Shown here in pieces: positions 61,201 through 64,000 of a DNA stretch of 64,000 bases. This stretch comes from Chitinophagaceae bacterium (GTDB lineage Bacteria; Bacteroidota; Bacteroidia; Chitinophagales; Chitinophagaceae): contig JANYCA010000043.1 of the NCBI GenBank assembly GCA_025360525.1, positions 1 to 64,000 of the forward strand, given 5' to 3'. The position numbers were made by a program, and so were the translations under genes. Position 1 is the first letter of the stretch, and each line of letters begins with the position of its first letter. The notes beneath the pieces are model-generated. The model was given only the letters and a program-made list of their open reading frames with translations. It made no database searches and was not told where the DNA came from.

Positions 61201-62570
61201 TCAATCAATTTTGGCTGAAATGCCTGGATTGACAAACGGTGAAGGGTTGGGGCCCTGTTCAACATAATTGGATGCCCTTTCAATATATTCTCCAGGATAT
61301 CCCAGATAATGGCTTCTTTTTTATCAACCAGTTTACGTGCAGATTTTACCGTTTTAACGATACCTCTTTCAATCAGTTTACGGATAATAAACGGTTTAAA
61401 TAATTCTGCCGCCATGTCTTTTGGCAAACCGCATTCATGCATCTTTAATTCTGGCCCTACCACAATAACAGAACGACCAGAATAATCCACACGTTTACCC
61501 AATAAGTTCTGACGGAAACGTCCCTGCTTACCTTTCAATACATCACTCAAAGATTTCAAAGCACGACCACCTTCTGCTTTTACAGCATTTGATTTACGGC
61601 TATTATCAAACAATGAATCAATGGCTTCCTGCAGCATTCTTTTTTCGTTACGAAGAATTACTTCAGGCGCTTTAATTTCTAATAATCTTTTTAAACGGTT
61701 ATTACGGATAATAACACGACGGTATAAATCATTTAAATCCGAAGATGCAAAACGACCACCATCCAATGGTACCAATGGACGCAATTCCGGTGGAATAACC
61801 GGAATGTATTGCATTACCATCCACTCAGGACGGTTGTTGATTCTTGTATTTGCATCACGGAAACTTTCCACCACGCTCAAACGCTTTAGGGCATCCGCTT
61901 TACGTTGCTGGCTTGTTTCTACGGCAGCTGAGTTACGCAGGTCAAAACTAAGCTGGTCTAAATCGATGCGTTGCAATAAATCATGCACCGCTTCTGCACC
62001 CATTTTTGCGATGAATTTGTTTGGATCTTCATCAGATAAATGCTGGTTATCTTTTGGCAAGGTATCCAGTATATCCAGGTACTCTTCTTCAGTTAATAAG
62101 TCTCCAAAATTTTGTCCTTTATCAGCCCTGATACCTGATTGAATTACTACAAAACGCTCATAGTAAACAATAGTTTCCAATTTCTTGGAACTCATTCCCA
62201 ACAAGTAACCAATTTTATTGGGTAAAGATTTAAAGTACCATATATGCACCACAGGCACCACCAATTTGATGTGCCCCATTCTTTCACGACGTACTTTCTT
62301 TTCAGTTACTTCCACACCGCATCTGTCGCACACAATTCCTTTATAACGAATGCGCTTGTATTTTCCGCAAGCACATTCATAATCCTTTACTGGTCCAAAA
62401 ATTCTTTCGCAAAACAAACCATCTCTTTCTGGCTTGTAAGTACGGTAGTTAATGGTTTCGGGCTTTAGCACCTCACCAAAGCTTCTTTCTAAAATACTAT
62501 CCGGAGAAGCCAGACCAATTGTAATTTTAGAGAAAGTAGATCTGGGGCGGTTTTCTTTTTTGAATGCCAT
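58278..62570 (-). CDS. rpoC: RNA polymerase subunit beta'
   Basis: 1430 residues. Near the N-terminus is the zinc site [20 protein letters not shown]. The catalytic magnesium motif is [12 protein letters not shown], and the bridge-helix region follows with [24 protein letters not shown] sequence (GARGSKQQ). A second zinc site is [13 protein letters not shown]. The C-terminal region includes long Bacteroidota-type extensions. It is full length, co-directional with rpoB and separated from it by 165 bp; AATTGATAATT is repeated three times at about 62575-62608 in that gap. Confidence 0.98.
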   Translation of the reverse strand: MAFKKENRPRSTFSKITIGLASPDSILERSFGEVLKPETINYRTYKPERDGLFCERIFGPVKDYECACGKYKRIRYKGIVCDRCGVEVTEKKVRRERMGHIKLVVPVVHIWYFKSLPNKIGYLLGMSSKKLETIVYYERFVVIQSGIRADKGQNFGDLLTEEEYLDILDTLPKDNQHLSDEDPNKFIAKMGAEAVHDLLQRIDLDQLSFDLRNSAAVETSQQRKADALKRLSVVESFRDANTRINNRPEWMVMQYIPVIPPELRPLVPLDGGRFASSDLNDLYRRVIIRNNRLKRLLEIKAPEVILRNEKRMLQEAIDSLFDNSRKSNAVKAEGGRALKSLSDVLKGKQGRFRQNLLGKRVDYSGRSVIVVGPELKMHECGLPKDMAAELFKPFIIRKLIERGIVKTVKSARKLVDKKEAIIWDILENILKGHPIMLNRAPTLHRLSIQAFQPKLIEGKAIQLHPLVTTAFNADFDGDQMAVHVPLSNAAILEAQLLMLSSHNILNPQNGTPITLPSQDMVLGLYYITKGKKSTETEKVKGEGKAFYSADEVIIAYNEKQVDLHAHIRVRANFRNDDGTLTYKLIETTVGRVIFNQHVPKTVGFINALLTKKSLREIIGDIIKWTNVPITAKFLDDIKTLGYRMAFRGGLSFNINDLIIPDIKQQLIDNATVEVDEVWGNYNMGLITNNERYNQTVDIWSRVDTRITETLIKELAADKQGFNSVYMMLDSGARGSKQQIKQLAGIRGLMAKPRKSGSSGSEIIENPILSNFKDGLNVLEYFISTHGARKGLADTALKTADAGYLTRRLVDVAQDVVINEEDCGTLRGIATSALKDNEDIIENLADRIEGRTSLHDVFHPVTEELLVKAGEEISQDDAQKIEESGMEAVEIRSVLTCESKRGVCVKCYGKNLATGYLTQKGDAVGIIAAQSIGEPGTQLTLRTFHVGGVAGSASVESTMPARFDGTIQFDGLRTVATEDAEGKKINVVIGRTGEVRIMDVKNDRLLITNNVPYGATLNVKDGQKVTKGETICTWDPFNNVIVSEIVGKVKFEAVIEGVTVREEADEQTGHKEKVVIETKDKTKLPSIIIEGKEHKSYNLPVGSHIVLEEGDNVRSGQVLVKIPRVLSKLKDITGGLPRVTELFEARNPGNPAVVCEIDGVVAFGNIKRGNREIIVEAKDGVVRKYLVPLTRQILVQDGDFVKAGASLSDGQVAPANILAIKGPFAVQEYVVNEIQEVYRLQGVRINDKHVEVIVRQMMRKVSIEDAGDTIFLEGDTEDKLDFNTENDNIYDKKVITESGESSKFKTGQIVTIREVREENSILRRVDKKLVEYRDAKPATSSPLLQGITKASLGTQSWISAASFQETTKVLSSAAIQGKTDLMMGLKENVITGHPIPAGTGLRDFENMIVGSKEEYELLMTTKEAMSFDEEE

Positions 62571-62735
62571 ATTTTGAATTGATAATTTTTAATTGATAAT
62601 TGATAATTCCTTTGGAACAATCATATAGTCGTTACTCAACATCGTTGTGTCACTCACTTGTACAATTTCAGCATTGTGGTGCACCTTAAAACCTCCAAAC
62701 TCTCCCTTTTCAGGGAGAGCCAGAGTATGTCTTGT

Positions 62736-64000
62736 TTATTCGAAAGTTAAGTCTAATCCCAATCCCCTTAGTTCATGCACCAATACGTTAAATGATTCCG
62801 GCACACCTGGTCTTGGAATATTATCACCCTTAACGATTGCTTCGTAAGTTTTAGCCCTTCCGATGATATCATCAGATTTTAGCGTTAACAACTCCTGCAA
62901 AATGTTAGAAGCACCATAAGCCTCCAAAGCCCACACCTCCATCTCACCAAAACGTTGTCCACCAAACTGAGCCTTACCACCCAACGGTTGTTGCGTTATC
63001 AAACTGTATGGCCCTATTGAACGTGCATGCATCTTATCATCCACCATGTGGTGCAATTTGATGATGTAAATGATACCTACTGTTGCTTTCTGATCAAAGC
63101 GCTCCCCTGTTTCTCCATCATATAAATAAGTATGTCCGAAGGTTGGTAAACCTGCTTTTTCAATGTACCCGGCAATTTCATCCACACTAGCTCCATCAAA
63201 AATGGGTGTTGCAAACTTGCATCCTAATTTTTCACCAGCCCAGCCTAGTACTGTTTCGTAAATTTGTCCAAGGTTCATACGACTAGGTACGCCCAATGGA
63301 TTTAATACGATATCTACCGGAGTTCCATCTTCAAGGAATGGCATATCTTCCTGGCGAACGATCTTGGCAACAATACCCTTGTTACCGTGGCGACCCGCCA
63401 TTTTATCACCTACTTTCAGTTTACGTTTAACTGCAAGGTATACTTTTGCTAATTTCAATACACCAGTGGGTAATTCATCACCAATGCTGATATTGAATTT
63501 TTCTCTTTTATACCTACCTAATTCTTCATTGTACTTGATGCTATAATTGTGCAACAACACGTTGATCAATTCATCTGTCTTGGCATCACCGGTCCATCCC
63601 AATGGATTTACATTAAGATAATCTACATTAGATAAATTCTTTTGATTGAATTTAGCTCCTTTGCCAATCAACATCTCACCAAAATTGTTGCTAACACCTG
63701 CAGAAGTTTTTTCTTTTAATAGCGTTGCCAGTTTATTAACCAACAATTCTAATAAATCGTTTTCGTTCTTTTCGTGTGTTTTTTCAATTTTATCAAGACT
63801 TGCCTTCTCTCTAACCTTAGCATTTTTATCTTTTTTGGCACGTTGAAACAACTTTTTGTTGATAACAACTCCTTCAGTACTACTTGGTGCTTTAAGGGAT
63901 GCATCTTTAGCATCACCGGCTTTATCACCAAATATGGCACGTAACAACTTCTCTTCCGGAGTAGGATCGCTCTCACCCTTTGGAGTAATTTTACCGATAA
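62736..64000 (-). CDS. rpoB: RNA polymerase subunit beta, 3' part (cut by window edge)
   Basis: The last 421 codons of rpoB are visible; the frame stays open to the window end (reading [20 protein letters not shown], then [17 protein letters not shown]). Recognised conserved blocks are [40 protein letters not shown] sequence (MPFLEDGTP), [13 protein letters not shown], and [20 protein letters not shown]. The C-terminus [18 protein letters not shown] is complete. The start lies outside. Confidence 0.98.
   Translation of the reverse strand, partial: IGKITPKGESDPTPEEKLLRAIFGDKAGDAKDASLKAPSSTEGVVINKKLFQRAKKDKNAKVREKASLDKIEKTHEKNENDLLELLVNKLATLLKEKTSAGVSNNFGEMLIGKGAKFNQKNLSNVDYLNVNPLGWTGDAKTDELINVLLHNYSIKYNEELGRYKREKFNISIGDELPTGVLKLAKVYLAVKRKLKVGDKMAGRHGNKGIVAKIVRQEDMPFLEDGTPVDIVLNPLGVPSRMNLGQIYETVLGWAGEKLGCKFATPIFDGASVDEIAGYIEKAGLPTFGHTYLYDGETGERFDQKATVGIIYIIKLHHMVDDKMHARSIGPYSLITQQPLGGKAQFGGQRFGEMEVWALEAYGASNILQELLTLKSDDIIGRAKTYEAIVKGDNIPRPGVPESFNVLVHELRGLGLDLTFE

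Noticed and set aside
61621..62142. 173-codon plus-strand open frame inside rpoC
   Set aside because: It is the shadow of the highly biased rpoC coding strand, rich in Ser/Arg/Leu, with no family feature.

Overview
This window is a piece of a Bacteroidota chromosome, most likely from Chitinophagaceae or a near relative (inference). The pointers are a type IX secretion (T9SS) C-terminal domain, a PafA-type phosphatase, a DUF4199 protein, GH95, RAYT-type transposase debris, a TAnnTTTG-like promoter box, no visible Shine-Dalgarno signals, and moderate-to-low GC. No plasmid, phage or CRISPR signature was seen.

Layout. 1-1060 is gene-free and holds mobile-element debris: a 417-bp unit with perfect 29-bp inverted ends around a gutted RAYT transposase. 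1061-6331 carries single genes: an SRPBCC protein, a flavin-reductase-like split-barrel protein, a lipoprotein methyltransferase, a CotH-like secreted protein and alkaline phosphatase PafA. 6586-11480 (minus) is leuC-leuD-cimA-leuB; its synthase has the citramalate-synthase pocket, and a 12-copy heptamer repeat separates leuC from leuD. 11872-15693 (minus) is a redox cluster (Rossmann protein, old yellow enzyme, DsbA/FrnE, DJ-1/PfpI) beside a Crp/Fnr regulator, with a perfect FNR-type palindrome between them. 16122-21105 (minus) is a complete 4-hydroxyproline degradation set. 21420-26422 (plus) is serine dehydratase, a TSUP permease and a GH95 fucosidase.

26527-29497 looks like an accessory insertion. 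A hipB-hipS-hipT (HipBST-type) toxin-antitoxin operon with three operators spaced exactly 40 bp lies with a transposase relic between the GH95 gene and a duplicated GH95 3' end. 29690-34250 (minus) is a FIST sensor protein overlapping a soluble five-PAS hybrid histidine kinase.

36585-52846 (minus) is a 14-gene exopolysaccharide locus: UDP-glucose to UDP-glucuronate to UDP-xylose (ugd, uxs), an HPt protein, a lone receiver, a phosphoglycosyl transferase with a receiver-like N-terminal domain, a half-length TolC-like protein, a Wzz protein with a degenerate BY-kinase domain, flippase, polymerase/ligase, glycosyltransferases and a phosphoribosyltransferase-HAD fusion. A T9SS-exported beta-helix protein converges on its 3' end. 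The phosphorelay parts built into the initiating end of the locus are the best candidate here for an undescribed regulatory arrangement.

53897-58100 holds tRNA-Pro(GGG) with its terminator, then (plus) a dihydroorotase homolog lacking catalytic residues, DUF4199 and two glycosyltransferases. 58278-64000 (minus) is rpoC and the 3' part of rpoB, cut by the window edge.
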